Source: Actinomycetota bacterium (GTDB taxonomy: Bacteria > Actinomycetota > Humimicrobiia > Humimicrobiales > Humimicrobiaceae). From it: a stretch of 7,823 bases of DNA. Made by a program: the position numbers and the translations under genes. Positions 1 through 6,339 of the stretch are shown here, one piece after another; position 1 is the stretch's first letter, and each line of letters opens with the position of its first letter. The notes under the pieces were generated by a model that worked only from the letters and a program-made list of their open reading frames with translations, did not search any database and was not told the DNA's origin. Location of the stretch: contig JACIXO010000055.1 in assembly GCA_014360385.1 (NCBI GenBank), positions 1 to 7,823 of the forward strand. Direction: 5' to 3'.

Positions 1-4
1 ATAT

Positions 5-436
5 TTGGACAAAGTTGTAGAGTTTTTTAGGCTTCCTATCTGGCGCAATCTTATCTATGGCACTATCTTTATACTTATTTTAGTATGGCTTTCATTTGTT
101 TACTGGACATATAGAGATGCGAAACTCAGGGGCACATCTCCAGTTTTCTGGGCACTGGTAGTCTTTGTATTAAATTTTCTGGGTCTGATCCTGTATTTGA
201 TATTAAGACCACCTGAATATATAGATGATGTGATTGAAAGGGATCTGGAGATGAAAAGAATGGAAATGCTCCTGAACTCTAAGCATAGCACCTGTCCTTC
301 TTGTGGGAAGGAGGTAAAAGACGATTTTCTTGTTTGTCCTTATTGCAGAAAGAAATTGAAAAACTCCTGTATCCAGTGTGGCAGGGCTTTGAACCTGGAC
401 TGGAAAATCTGTCCTTATTGCAAAGCTTCGCAATAG
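5..436 (+). CDS. Membrane-anchored double zinc-ribbon protein of unknown function
   Basis: The protein has 143 residues if it begins at TTG 5. The reading frame is open to the window edge, so the true start could lie upstream. Two hydrophobic helices are visible at about residues 16-36 and 47-67, separated by a short YRDAKLRG segment. The motif LRPPEY follows the second helix, then a charged, probably helical stretch (74-92). Two zinc ribbons close the protein: CxxC pairs C97/C100 with C111/C114, and C122/C125 with C136/C139. All eight cysteines are present, each second pair in a CPYC context. I recall similar proteins in Actinobacteria annotated only as zinc-ribbon domain proteins. The ribbons probably face the cytoplasm and bind protein or nucleic acid, but that is inference. 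The gap to ndk is about 100 nt, so shared transcription is possible but not shown. Confidence 0.75.
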   Translation: MDKVVEFFRLPIWRNLIYGTIFILILVWLSFVYWTYRDAKLRGTSPVFWALVVFVLNFLGLILYLILRPPEYIDDVIERDLEMKRMEMLLNSKHSTCPSCGKEVKDDFLVCPYCRKKLKNSCIQCGRALNLDWKICPYCKASQ

Positions 437-442
437 AAAACT

Positions 443-454
443 TTGTGGTTGTGG
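443..454. repeat. Tandem duplication of TTGTGG
   Basis: Two perfect adjacent copies of TTGTGG lie just after the stop codon of the zinc-ribbon gene and before a run of seven T (461-467). No GC-rich stem precedes the T run, so it is not a convincing terminator. This is one of several short tandem repeats in the intergenic gaps of this window. Confidence 0.5.
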
Positions 455-479
455 TATTTGTTTTTTTAAGGCTTTTGCG

Positions 480-506
480 AATTAATCATTAATTTTAATT
501 AAAATT
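480..506. repeat. Two overlapping AT-only palindromes upstream of ndk
   Basis: AATTAAT-C-ATTAATT (480-494) is a perfect inverted repeat with a one-base centre. AATTTTAATTAAAATT (491-506) is a perfect 16-bp palindrome sharing four bases with the first. They end 36 nt before the preferred ndk ATG. They could be a repressor operator, part of a promoter region or AT-rich chance structure. I see no convincing -35/-10 pair around them. Confidence 0.5.
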
Positions 507-541
507 CTGGGTAGCCACTTAAATAAGGGTAATTGGAGAGA

Positions 542-1021
542 ATGAGCGATAGGATGAAAAATAGCACAGGAGCTTACGCTGCCGATGGCGGTGTTAGGTC
601 GTCTTCCAGAGAGTCTGATGATATTGAAAGAAGTCTTGTTATAATAAAACCGGATGCAGTAAGAAAGAATATTGTAGGAGAAATTATATCCAGGTTTGAG
701 AAGGAAGGATTGGTTATTGAAGATTTGAAAATGATGAGGATAACAAGGGAGCTGGCCTGTCAGCATTATTTTGAGCATCAGAATAAGGATTTTTTTGGCA
801 AACTTGTTGAATATATTTGTTCTGACAGGGTAGTGGTAATGATAATTAAAGGCAGGGATGCTATAAGAAGGGTAAGAAGGCTTATGGGTCCGACAGATCC
901 GAAGAAGGCAGAGAAGGGAACTATCAGGGGAGATTTTGGAACAGATATTACAGTAAATGCAATTCATGGTTCAGATTGTAAGGAAAGCGCTGAAAGAGAA
1001 ATAAAGCTCTTCTTTGGTTAA
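542..1021 (+). CDS. ndk: Nucleoside diphosphate kinase with N-terminal extension
   Basis: Transfers the gamma phosphate of ATP to nucleoside diphosphates through a phosphohistidine, balancing NTP and dNTP pools in the cytoplasm. Numbered from ATG 542 (159 residues), the family active site is complete: K36 in VIIKPDAV, Y76, F84, R112, T118 in MGPTDP, R129 in TIRGDFG, N139 and catalytic H142 in NAIHGSD. The core, residues 28-159, is about 132 residues and ends soon after the SAEREI helix, so it is a short-type NDK. Residues 1-27 are an extra hydrophilic Gly/Ser/Arg-rich leader not seen in typical NDKs, which begin at the position of I28. The start is uncertain: TTG 533, ATG 542 and ATG 554 are all in frame. 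GGAG at 535-538 is only 3 nt from ATG 542. The leader has no later ATG, GTG or TTG in frame; only a rare ATT start (623) would remove it. Confidence 0.95.
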   Translation: MSDRMKNSTGAYAADGGVRSSSRESDDIERSLVIIKPDAVRKNIVGEIISRFEKEGLVIEDLKMMRITRELACQHYFEHQNKDFFGKLVEYICSDRVVVMIIKGRDAIRRVRRLMGPTDPKKAEKGTIRGDFGTDITVNAIHGSDCKESAEREIKLFFG

Positions 1022-1022
1022 A

Positions 1023-1051
1023 CTTTTACTAAAAGGAAAGTAAAAGGAAAG
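1023..1051 (+). repeat. Hairpin and purine-rich tandem repeat before the DUF4321-like gene
   Basis: CTTTTACT (1023-1030) and AGTAAAAG (1039-1046) form a perfect 8-bp stem around an 8-nt loop. Overlapping it, AAAAGGAAAG occurs twice (1031-1040 and 1042-1051), separated by one T, giving a period of 11. No T run follows the stem, so a terminator is unlikely. The second copy runs into GGGAG (1051-1055), a possible but distant (14-nt) ribosome binding site for the next gene. Confidence 0.45.
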
Positions 1052-1069
1052 GGAGCTAGAAGAGATAGT

Positions 1070-1321
1070 ATGTTTAGAAGAAGAGGAAAAGTAGTTATAT
1101 TTATTGTTATTCTTGGGGGAGTTCTAGGGGCAATTTTGGGTCATGTTCTGAGTGATACAGTTCCTATTCTTGATAAAGGATTAAAGATAGGAACTGATTC
1201 ACTGAGTCTCAATTTGTATCTTTTTGATATTAGTTTCAGCATCCATGTAAATATTACTCTTGGAGCCATAATAGGAATATTACTTGCTTTTTTACTTTCA
1301 GACATTGGCAGAAGGTCTTAA
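1070..1321 (+). CDS. Small two-helix membrane protein, DUF4321-like
   Basis: An 83-residue protein starting at ATG 1070. It begins with a basic FRRRGK stretch. A Gly-rich hydrophobic helix follows at about residues 7-27 (VVIFIVILGG..ILGHVLS). A middle segment (about 30-57) alternates polar and hydrophobic residues and may lie on the membrane or form beta structure. A second helix spans about 58-78 (ITLGAIIGILLAFLLSD), and the end is basic (GRRS). Length, topology and position next to maf and mreB match the DUF4321 family of Firmicutes, from memory rather than a search. No function is known to me. It lies 48 nt after ndk and about 125 nt before maf, so it could share the ndk transcript. Confidence 0.75.
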   Translation: MFRRRGKVVIFIVILGGVLGAILGHVLSDTVPILDKGLKIGTDSLSLNLYLFDISFSIHVNITLGAIIGILLAFLLSDIGRRS

Positions 1322-1364
1322 CGGTGTAATGTCTTGAGAGTGTCTTAACAGTAAGAGGACCTTT

Positions 1365-1425
1365 AATAATCGAAAGGAATAATCGAAAATAATCAGTAAG
1401 ATAATTAGTAATATATAGTAATGTA
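1365..1425. repeat. Two sets of short tandem repeats upstream of maf
   Basis: AATAATCGAAA occurs at 1365-1375 and 1378-1388 (period 13), with a partial third copy, AATAATC, at 1388-1394. Then TAGTAATATA (1406-1415) is followed directly by TAGTAATGTA (1416-1425), 9 of 10 identical with a period of 10. The core AGTAA occurs three times (1395, 1407, 1417). TATAGT at 1414-1419 resembles a -10 box but has no matching -35. The repeats may be protein-binding sites on one DNA face or replication-slippage scars. Confidence 0.5.
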
Positions 1426-1446
1426 AATCACTTATATAGCTTGCTA

Positions 1447-2100
1447 ATGCGAAATGGTGTGAAATATAAAGATACAAATCAAGACACCAGAATTGTTTTA
1501 GCTTCTGCCTCTCCCAGGAGGGAAAAGATATTGAAGTTATTTAAACTTGATTTTGAGGTAGTAAAACCAGTAGGAGTTGAGGAGGAATATCTTAGGAGCC
1601 CTTGCAATACTGTTATTCATAACAGTATACGTAAAGTAAAAGATGTTTATCAAATTGTTAAACAAGGAAAACCTGAATTTTTATGTCATGATAGAGGAAA
1701 AACTTCGCGTTTACTTATAGCAGGTTTTGATACAGTAGTGTATCTTAAAGGCAGGTACTTTGGAAAACCTTCAGACAACGAGCAGGCTTTTGAATATTTG
1801 AAAGCTCTTTCCGGAAAAACACATCTGGTAGTTAGTGGTGCTTGTCTTTTTGATAGTGACAGGGAGGAATATAGTTGTGCAGCTGATATAACTAAGGTAA
1901 AATTTAGAAAGTTGACATCAGAAGAAATTGAAAATTATTTAAGAAATGAATATGTTTTGGATAAAGCAGGAGCTTATGATATAAGTAGTTATGGAGCCTT
2001 GCTTGTTGAAAGGATAGAGGGCTGTTTCTTTAATGTAGCTGGTATTCCAGTGTCAAAGCTTGTGAAATTATTTACGAAATTTGGATATAAAATTATTTAA
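1447..2100 (+). CDS. maf: Maf-family nucleotide pyrophosphatase, divergent
   Basis: Maf proteins hydrolyse non-canonical or modified nucleoside triphosphates to monophosphates and are often encoded beside mreB. From ATG 1447 this one has 217 residues, against about 190-200 usually; TTG 1441 is an alternative start and neither has a clear ribosome binding site. Visible motifs: LASASPRR (R24, R25), acidic VEE (44-46), K63, a GFDT loop with the expected catalytic D95, GKP (106-108), LSGKTH (121-126), DKAGAY (172-177) and VERIEG (187-192). Oddities: an insertion of roughly 12-17 residues around 72-88 before the catalytic loop; GFDT instead of the usual GADT; and YDIS (177-180) where most Mafs have YGIQ, replacing a Gln I recall as an active-site residue. 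Probably a real Maf with altered specificity or reduced activity. It ends 22 nt before mreB. Confidence 0.9.
   Translation: MRNGVKYKDTNQDTRIVLASASPRREKILKLFKLDFEVVKPVGVEEEYLRSPCNTVIHNSIRKVKDVYQIVKQGKPEFLCHDRGKTSRLLIAGFDTVVYLKGRYFGKPSDNEQAFEYLKALSGKTHLVVSGACLFDSDREEYSCAADITKVKFRKLTSEEIENYLRNEYVLDKAGAYDISSYGALLVERIEGCFFNVAGIPVSKLVKLFTKFGYKII
2006..2034 (+). promoter_or_regulatory. Possible sigma-70-type promoter for mreB inside maf
   Basis: TTGAAA (2006-2011) and TTTAAT (2029-2034) are separated by exactly 17 nt, each matching 5 of 6 consensus bases, though the -10 lacks the strongly conserved second A. The -10 lies 88 nt upstream of the mreB ATG, within the 3' end of maf. Such matches arise by chance in AT-rich DNA, so this is only a candidate for driving the mre operon separately. 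Confidence 0.25.
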
Positions 2101-2106
2101 GAAAAC

Positions 2107-2112
2107 AAGGAG
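2107..2112 (+). promoter_or_regulatory. Ribosome binding site of mreB
   Basis: AAGGAG lies 10 nt before ATG 2123 and supports that start. It is among the strongest Shine-Dalgarno matches in the window, fitting high MreB demand. Confidence 0.8.
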
Positions 2113-2122
2113 CCAGAGGTAG

Positions 2123-3160
2123 ATGTTTGATTTCTTTCTAAACATAATAGGAAGGGATATGGGAATAGATCTGGGTACTGCAAATACTCTTGTATATGTT
2201 AAGGGCAAGGGTATTGTTCTTAACGAGCCTTCCATTGTGGCTATTGATAAGACCAGAAATGAAATCCTTGCTGTCGGTGCAGAAGCTAAGAGAATGGTTG
2301 GGAGAACACCTGGAAATATAGTGGCTATAAGGCCTCTTAAAGACGGAGTAATAGCAGACTTTGAAACCACGGAGAAAATGCTGAGGTACTTTATCCAGAA
2401 AGTCCATCGTAATATTGTAGTTGCAAGGCCAAGGATTGTAATCTGTGTTCCTTCAGGAATTACGCCGGTGGAGAGAAAGGCTGTGGTGGAGGCTACTGAA
2501 CAAGCAGGAGCCAGAGCTGCCTATATAATAGAAGAGCCACTTGCTGCTGCTATTGGTGCAGGTCTCCCGATAAATGAACCTACCGGAAGTATGATAGTGG
2601 ATATAGGGGGAGGGACATCTGAGGTGGCTGTGATATCTTTAGGCGGCATTGTTGTTAGCCAATCTTTAAGAATTGGTGGAGATGAAATGGACGAGAGTAT
2701 AAGCCTGTATCTAAAAAAGGAGCATAACTTACTTCTTGGTGAGAATACTGCTGAAATGGTAAAAATTGAAATAGGCTCTGCGTTTCCTCTGGAGAACGAA
2801 GAAAAGATGGAAATTAATGGAAGAGATCTGGTAACAGGTTTGCCAAAAACTGTAATAATAACAAGTCAGCAAATAAGAGTAGCTCTTGAAAAGACTATAA
2901 ATGATATTGTAACTTCTATAATTGAAGTTCTGGATAGTACTCCTCCAGAACTTGCGTCTGATATTATGAAGAGGGGAATAGTTTTAAGTGGAGGAGGAGC
3001 TCTTCTTAAAGGTTTGACGGAAAGAGTTAGCAGAGAAACACACTGCCCAGTTTATTTAGCGGAAGATCCTCTGGCGGCTGTGGCAATTGGTGCTGGAAGG
3101 TGTGTAGAAGATTTTGATACACTCAAAAGATATCTCAAGCACTCGAGAGAGCGATTTTGA
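2123..3160 (+). CDS. mreB: Rod shape-determining protein MreB (bacterial actin)
   Basis: Actin-like ATPase forming short membrane-bound filaments that orient lateral wall synthesis by the rod complex. At 345 residues it is of normal length. The fold's signature sites are intact: phosphate-1 loop GIDLGTANTLVY (14-25), the segment around E138 (EEPLAAAIG) that holds the catalytic Glu, phosphate-2 loop VDIGGGTSEVAV (159-170) with D160, and adenosine motif IVLSGGGALLKG (286-297). The first 12 residues (MFDFFLNIIGRD) are hydrophobic or amphipathic and precede the actin core, matching the membrane-attachment role known for N-terminal segments of other MreBs. A strong ribosome binding site fixes ATG 2123. 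The stop is 13 nt before the mreC GTG, so the two genes are cotranscribed and probably translationally coupled. Followed by mreC and mreD, which separates it from Mbl or MreBH paralogues. High confidence. Confidence 0.98.
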   Translation: MFDFFLNIIGRDMGIDLGTANTLVYVKGKGIVLNEPSIVAIDKTRNEILAVGAEAKRMVGRTPGNIVAIRPLKDGVIADFETTEKMLRYFIQKVHRNIVVARPRIVICVPSGITPVERKAVVEATEQAGARAAYIIEEPLAAAIGAGLPINEPTGSMIVDIGGGTSEVAVISLGGIVVSQSLRIGGDEMDESISLYLKKEHNLLLGENTAEMVKIEIGSAFPLENEEKMEINGRDLVTGLPKTVIITSQQIRVALEKTINDIVTSIIEVLDSTPPELASDIMKRGIVLSGGGALLKGLTERVSRETHCPVYLAEDPLAAVAIGAGRCVEDFDTLKRYLKHSRERF

Positions 3161-3173
3161 ATGATTTTATACA

Positions 3174-3980
3174 GTGTTAAATAAAAAACTTAGAAATGCT
3201 ATTATACTTTCTATAATAATTTTCTTATGTCTTCTAATAGTTACTGTAAGCCTGAGAGATTCTGATAAAGTTAAAGGTATAAGGGCAAAAGCTCTTGACT
3301 TCTTTAGACCCATCCAGGAGAAGATTCACTCTTTTTTTTACCCTTTAATTAAAGCTGTAAATACTGTTAAGGATTATTTCGGCCTTATAGAAAAAGTAAG
3401 AGCTCTTGAAGAGGAAAATTCCAGGTTGCTTAAGGATTACAGTGAAAACATTAATCTTAAAGTTGAAAATAATGCCTTAAGGAAGCTTCTTGGTGTAAAA
3501 CAAAGAAACAAGTTCGATACAAAGCTGGCTAAAGTGATTGGTTTTTATGAGAGCAGGTGGCAATCAGAAGCTATTTTAAATGTAGGGAGAAGCGATGGGG
3601 TTCTGGAAGGAATGGGTGTAATTACTGAGAAGGGATTAGTGGGTGTAGTAATATTAAGTTCAAATAGCTCCTGCAGGGTAAGGCTTATAAATGATCCCCA
3701 GAGTAGCATTGGGGCAAGGGTGCTTTCTTCCAGAAAGGTTGGTATGGTGGAAGGAAGCCTCGATAAGAAAGTTTATCTGAAGTATATTCCAAAGGATGAT
3801 ATCATTTTTAGGGGGGATATAGTAATTACTTCAGAATATAGTAAACTTCTTCCACCAGAAATTGTTATAGGAAGAGTTAAAAGGGTTTCTGTAAGCAAAC
3901 AGAGCCCTTATAAAGAAATAGAGATAGAGCCTTTTGTGGATTTCAGAGAATTAGAATATGTTTTAGTAGTGACGAGATGA
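3174..3980 (+). CDS. mreC: Rod shape-determining protein MreC
   Basis: Bitopic membrane protein of the rod complex that binds and activates PBP2 on the outer face of the membrane. The 268 residues show the family layout: a short basic N-terminus, one membrane helix at about 8-27, a Glu/Leu/Asn-rich coiled coil at about 71-106 (EKVRALEEEN...NNALRKLLG), then two beta-barrel domains from about 117 to the end, with the typical GRSDGVLEGMGVI, GLVG and GLV/I-x-x-V patterns. GTG 3174 is the only usable start: the frame has a TGA at 3162-3164 and no early ATG downstream. No Shine-Dalgarno sequence is visible just before it, so initiation probably depends on ribosomes finishing mreB. The stop overlaps the mreD start as ATGA. 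Confidence 0.95.
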   Translation: MLNKKLRNAIILSIIIFLCLLIVTVSLRDSDKVKGIRAKALDFFRPIQEKIHSFFYPLIKAVNTVKDYFGLIEKVRALEEENSRLLKDYSENINLKVENNALRKLLGVKQRNKFDTKLAKVIGFYESRWQSEAILNVGRSDGVLEGMGVITEKGLVGVVILSSNSSCRVRLINDPQSSIGARVLSSRKVGMVEGSLDKKVYLKYIPKDDIIFRGDIVITSEYSKLLPPEIVIGRVKRVSVSKQSPYKEIEIEPFVDFRELEYVLVVTR

Positions 3981-4498
3981 GAATTGTCCCCAAAATATTG
4001 CACTTTCTTATATTAATAATATTCCTTATATTGCAAATATCTTTTCTGGAAAGGTTAGAGCTATTTGGGTTAAGCTTTGATCTTGTCATGGTAACGATAA
4101 TTTGTATTTCGATGATAGATGGCATACTTTACGGAACATTCTATGGGTTTATTTCCGGTCTTGTTTTTGATTTAATGCTTGGGAACATTGTAGGTGTAAC
4201 TGCTTTTATTTATGCCATAGATGGATTTGCTGCAAGTAATTTCGTAAACATGGGATATAATAAAAGAAGAATTTTAGCCTTTGTTTTTGTCACTTTTCTG
4301 ATTACGGAAATAAATCTCATACTTACCAGTATTATTCGGTATATCTTTGATTTGAATGTGAACCTGGTGGATATAGGCCTGGAACTATTAAAAAGGCCAA
4401 TTTTCAATATTGCACTTATATTTTTGGTTTATCCTGTTATAAGGGCGGGATCGAAGGGAGAAGATACATTTGAATTCGGATATAAGGAGAAGGATTAG
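3977..4498 (+). CDS. mreD: Rod shape-determining protein MreD
   Basis: Small polytopic membrane protein of the rod complex, partner of MreC; its exact action is poorly known in the family. The 173 residues are almost entirely hydrophobic. I count about five to six membrane segments, near 7-24, 33-49, 52-70, possibly 73-87, 99-117 and 139-156, with a charged C-terminal tail (GSKGEDTFEFGYKEKD). The GxxxGLVFDLMLG pattern near 60-69 resembles the conserved FDxxxG region of MreD. The start ATG 3977 overlaps the mreC stop by four bases (ATGA), a standard coupling arrangement, and no good ribosome binding site is needed or seen. The last 29 nt overlap the start of mrdA. Confidence 0.92.
   Translation: MRIVPKILHFLILIIFLILQISFLERLELFGLSFDLVMVTIICISMIDGILYGTFYGFISGLVFDLMLGNIVGVTAFIYAIDGFAASNFVNMGYNKRRILAFVFVTFLITEINLILTSIIRYIFDLNVNLVDIGLELLKRPIFNIALIFLVYPVIRAGSKGEDTFEFGYKEKD
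4454..4460 (+). promoter_or_regulatory. Ribosome binding site that fixes the TTG start of mrdA
   Basis: AAGGGAG lies inside the 3' end of mreD, 9 nt before TTG 4470. No ATG or GTG is available at the proper place, so this site is the main support for a TTG start and a 29-nt overlap of the two genes. Confidence 0.7.
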
Positions 4499-6329
4499 AA
4501 TAATTCTGTATCTGGTTTTGCTTTTAATGGTAGTTTTGGTTTTGAGGTTGTATTATCTTCAGGTTATTAGTGGAAATATATATGCAGGAATAGCTTCACA
4601 ATCCATTGCAAGACCAAAAACTATTCCGGCTCCCAGGGGGAATATTTATGACAGAAATGGTAAGCTTCTTGTTGAGAGTGTTCCAGTGTCGGCTGTTGGG
4701 GTAAATCCTCACATTGTCCTTGGCAACGAAGAAGTTTTGAGATTACTAAGTCAAAAACTTGATATTCCTTATAATGAGCTAGTTGAAAGACTTAAAAAAA
4801 GCAATGTTTCTTATATTGAAAGGGTTATTCTTAAAAAAAATATTGACCCTGAGACTATTACTTACTTGAAGGAAAATAGTCAGGGCTTACCAGGAGTAGA
4901 AGTAATTGATATTTTTTTAAGAAAATATAATTATGGTTTTTTGGCAGCTCATATACTCGGCTATGTTGGAGAAATTGATGAAGAAAAACTTAAAATGGAT
5001 GAGTATAAGGTAGGATATGAGGGTGGAGATCAGATTGGGTGGACCGGTGTGGAAAAAACTTATGAAAAAATATTAAAGGGAGTAAAAGGAGAAATAGTCT
5101 ATGAAGTAGATCCTGTTGGAAGACCGGTGGGTATACTTAAGCAGGAAGATTATATCCCTGGAGATGATTTATATTTAACAATAGACATTGATTTACAGAG
5201 AGCAGTTGAAGAGATTCTTTCTCAGTCACTTGCAGAGATAAGAAAAAACAAGGTTCCAAGGTCTGATGAATATTACAGAGCAGGAGGGGGGGCTGTCGTA
5301 GTTCTTGATGCACAGAATGGTGAGGTTCTTGCCATGGCGAGTTATCCTACTTATGATCCCTCATTGTTTGTTGGAGGTATAAAAGTTTCGGATTGGGAAT
5401 ACCTGAACAACCCGGAGAATAACAATCCTTTAATTAACAGAGCAATAATGGGTGGTTTTGTCCCTGGCTCTTCTTTTAAACTTGTCACGGCTTATGCAGG
5501 TCTTTCGGAGGGCATAATTGATAGGGATAGGAGAATTACTTGCAGTGGCGTGTGGTATGGTCTTGGTAAGAGCTTTCCAAAATGGTGCTGGCGACAAGGT
5601 GGTCATGGTAGTATTAGCATACTGAAAGCGATTGAACAATCCTGTGACATATACTTTTATGAAGTTGGCTTAGAGCTTTTTTTGAGGAACAACAACAAAG
5701 ATGAGCTTCTCCAGAAGTATGCTCGACTCTTTGGTTTTGGAGCTGAGACAGGTATAGATCTCCCTGACGAAGGCAAAGGTGTTGTGCCTGACAAGAAGTG
5801 GAAGGAAGATTTTTTTGCCAGCCAACCAGGAAGCTCAGTATGGTATCCTGGAGATACAGTTAATATGGCTATAGGCCAGGGTGATTTACTTGTAACCCCG
5901 CTTCAAATGGCTCAGGCCTATTCAATTCTGGCAAACAGAGGGATAAAATATACTCCTCATGTAGTAAAGGGAATAAGTGAGGAAAGTGGGAGGCTTTTTA
6001 TAGATTTAAACAATCAGGCATATGAAGATCTTTTTTTAAATGAAGATTTTGTAAACACAATAGAAGAAGGACTAAAACTTGTGACAAAACAGGGGACTGC
6101 CTCTGGAGCCTTCAGCAAATTTCCCTTGAATGAGATTTCAGTTGCCGGAAAAACAGGAACAGCAGAGATAGTTGGGAAACAGGATTATGCATGGTTTGTA
6201 AGCTATGCTCCTGTAGAAAATCCTAAATATGTAATTTGTGTAATGCTGGAGGAAGCAGGGGGAGGCGGGGCATCAGCAGCTCCTGTGGCTGAAAAAATAT
6301 ACGAATATATATTTAATGTGGTGAAGTGA
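4470..6329 (+). CDS. mrdA: Penicillin-binding protein 2, peptidoglycan transpeptidase of the rod complex
   Basis: Class B penicillin-binding protein that cross-links new peptidoglycan on the outer face of the membrane, paired with RodA. It has 619 residues. A basic N-terminus (SDIRRRIR) leads into one membrane helix at about 10-28, followed by the pedestal or dimerisation domain (APRGNIYDRNGKLL, about 53-66; GYVGEIDEEKL; GVEKTYEKILKG). The transpeptidase domain runs from about 230. Its motifs are intact: S334-S-F-K337 (catalytic Ser334), S391-C-D393 (the SxD form typical of PBP2) and K561-T-G563. Three cysteines and one histidine, C358, C373, H379 and C392, sit beside the active site and match the spacing of a zinc site described in PBP2 (see findings). 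The start is TTG 4470, supported by AAGGGAG. Position between mreD and rodA makes the PBP2 assignment firm over FtsI- or SpoVD-type enzymes; no PASTA domain is seen. Confidence 0.96.
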   Translation: MNSDIRRRIRIILYLVLLLMVVLVLRLYYLQVISGNIYAGIASQSIARPKTIPAPRGNIYDRNGKLLVESVPVSAVGVNPHIVLGNEEVLRLLSQKLDIPYNELVERLKKSNVSYIERVILKKNIDPETITYLKENSQGLPGVEVIDIFLRKYNYGFLAAHILGYVGEIDEEKLKMDEYKVGYEGGDQIGWTGVEKTYEKILKGVKGEIVYEVDPVGRPVGILKQEDYIPGDDLYLTIDIDLQRAVEEILSQSLAEIRKNKVPRSDEYYRAGGGAVVVLDAQNGEVLAMASYPTYDPSLFVGGIKVSDWEYLNNPENNNPLINRAIMGGFVPGSSFKLVTAYAGLSEGIIDRDRRITCSGVWYGLGKSFPKWCWRQGGHGSISILKAIEQSCDIYFYEVGLELFLRNNNKDELLQKYARLFGFGAETGIDLPDEGKGVVPDKKWKEDFFASQPGSSVWYPGDTVNMAIGQGDLLVTPLQMAQAYSILANRGIKYTPHVVKGISEESGRLFIDLNNQAYEDLFLNEDFVNTIEEGLKLVTKQGTASGAFSKFPLNEISVAGKTGTAEIVGKQDYAWFVSYAPVENPKYVICVMLEEAGGGGASAAPVAEKIYEYIFNVVK

Positions 6330-6339
6330 ATTTCTTAAA

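Noticed and set aside
427..481. 7-bp inverted repeat TTCGCAA / TTGCGAA flanking the end of the first gene
   Set aside because: The 41-base loop and the short stem make a terminator or operator unlikely; a match of this size over that distance is easily chance.
482..967. 161-codon open frame on the minus strand opposite ndk
   Set aside because: It is antisense to a clear NDK with all catalytic residues, and its translation is rich in Cys, Ser, Tyr and Ile with no recognisable motif. It is a shadow frame.
1315..1349. Three GTCTT words, two as GTCTTAAC, at the end of the DUF4321-like gene
   Set aside because: Spacings (16 and 11) are irregular, the first copy is coding sequence, and the unit is too short to be meaningful.
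1912..1940. Consensus -35 box TTGACA inside maf
   Set aside because: At 17 nt spacing the -10 would be TTATTT and at 18 nt TATTTA, both poor, and it is deep within coding sequence.
2068..2407. Minus-strand open frames of 100 and 89 codons opposite the mreB start
   Set aside because: They lie antisense to conserved MreB phosphate-loop coding sequence and show no protein family features.
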